Source: Actinomycetota bacterium
GTDB lineage: Bacteria > Actinomycetota > Actinomycetes > Nanopelagicales > Nanopelagicaceae
Direction of reading: 5' to 3'
Length of the DNA: 5,361 nt
Assembly: GCA_009705675.1 (NCBI GenBank)
Contig: WLSX01000040.1
Span: 1-5,361, forward strand
Shown here: in pieces, positions 5,236 through 5,361 of the stretch
Layout: every line of letters begins with the position of its first letter
Position numbering within the stretch: position 1 is the first letter of the stretch
Position numbers and translations under genes: made by a program
The notes under the pieces: generated by a model
What the model saw: the letters and a program-made list of their open reading frames with translations, nothing else
The model's database searches: none
Told to the model about the DNA's origin: nothing

Positions 5236-5361
5236 TTAGTCAGTGTGCCTTGAACATATCTGCTCACCATTTGGTCCAACAGTTAAATGTTGGCAAGCAA
5301 TTCCTAATTTATCAAAAGCTTTATCACCAAAATGTGAGCGGTATGCAAGTGCCAACAAAAC
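5236..5361 (-). CDS. Unrecognised protein, C-terminal 41 residues (5'-truncated by the window edge)
   Basis: The minus-strand frame is open from the window edge to a TAA at 5236-5238. It reads LALAYRSHFGDKAFDKLGIA (3-22 of the fragment) and then a Cys/His-rich end: C23, H25, C36 and H39, finishing SRHTD. The C-x-H...C-x2-H spacing could bind a metal, but so short a fragment cannot prove it. Composition looks like real protein and the stop is followed by non-coding AT-rich DNA, so I consider it a true gene end. It lies in the same direction as, and upstream of, the membrane protein gene, but a 164-bp gap with operator-like repeats argues against a tight operon. I do not recognise the family. 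Confidence 0.6.
   Translation of the reverse strand, partial: VLLALAYRSHFGDKAFDKLGIACQHLTVGPNGEQICSRHTD

Noticed and set aside
5276..5293. CCAACA-N6-TGTTGG hairpin
   Set aside because: It lies within the coding sequence of the partial minus-strand gene, is only 6 bp and has no T-tract, so it is likely incidental.

Overview
The window looks like chromosomal DNA from a streamlined, AT-rich (around 40% GC by eye) actinobacterium, most like the freshwater acI lineage (Ca. Nanopelagicales, e.g. Planktophila/Nanopelagicus). The evidence is as follows. The inositol-phosphate synthase is clearly of the actinobacterial type and follows a PadR-family regulator, as in mycobacteria. A Brp/Blh retinal-forming dioxygenase is present, as expected of rhodopsin-bearing acI cells. 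Intergenic gaps are nearly absent, and several starts are GTG. No mobile element, CRISPR array, tRNA or rRNA is visible. The lineage call is inference, because no search could be run.

Layout. Positions 1-237 (+) hold the C-terminus of a PlsC-type lysophosphatidate acyltransferase. Its stop codon directly abuts the stop of a convergent stand-alone PD-(D/E)XK nuclease-like gene (238-930, -) with two CxxC pairs. A divergent intergenic region (931-1052) leads to the Brp/Blh beta-carotene dioxygenase (1053-2006, +). This gene converges with one base to spare on a LysE/RhtB-type exporter (2008-2664, -). A 101-bp divergent region carrying nested inverted repeats separates the exporter from padR (2766-3308, +). 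padR overlaps ino1 (3305-4399, +) by GTGA. A strong bidirectional terminator and two further hairpins (4416-4505) separate ino1 from a convergent gene for a three-segment membrane protein of unknown function (4475-5071, -). Upstream of that gene, 5072-5235 holds a 7-bp dyad and a TAGCACTTA cluster of three half-sites. The window ends in the C-terminal 41 codons of an unrecognised minus-strand gene (5236-5361).

How the genes may work together. padR-ino1 is a translationally coupled operon that makes inositol phosphate for phosphatidylinositol lipids and possibly mycothiol. PadR may control itself, ino1 and the divergent exporter through the dyads at 2708-2744. The Blh protein would make retinal for a rhodopsin encoded elsewhere. 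PlsC supplies phosphatidate, a precursor of the same lipids. The nuclease-like protein, the membrane protein and the 3'-terminal partial gene have no assignable pathway. I found no convincing new multi-gene system. The most interesting items are the dyad clusters at 2708-2744 and 5180-5222, the Cys-flanked nuclease, and the contrast between terminator-free convergent junctions and one with three hairpins.
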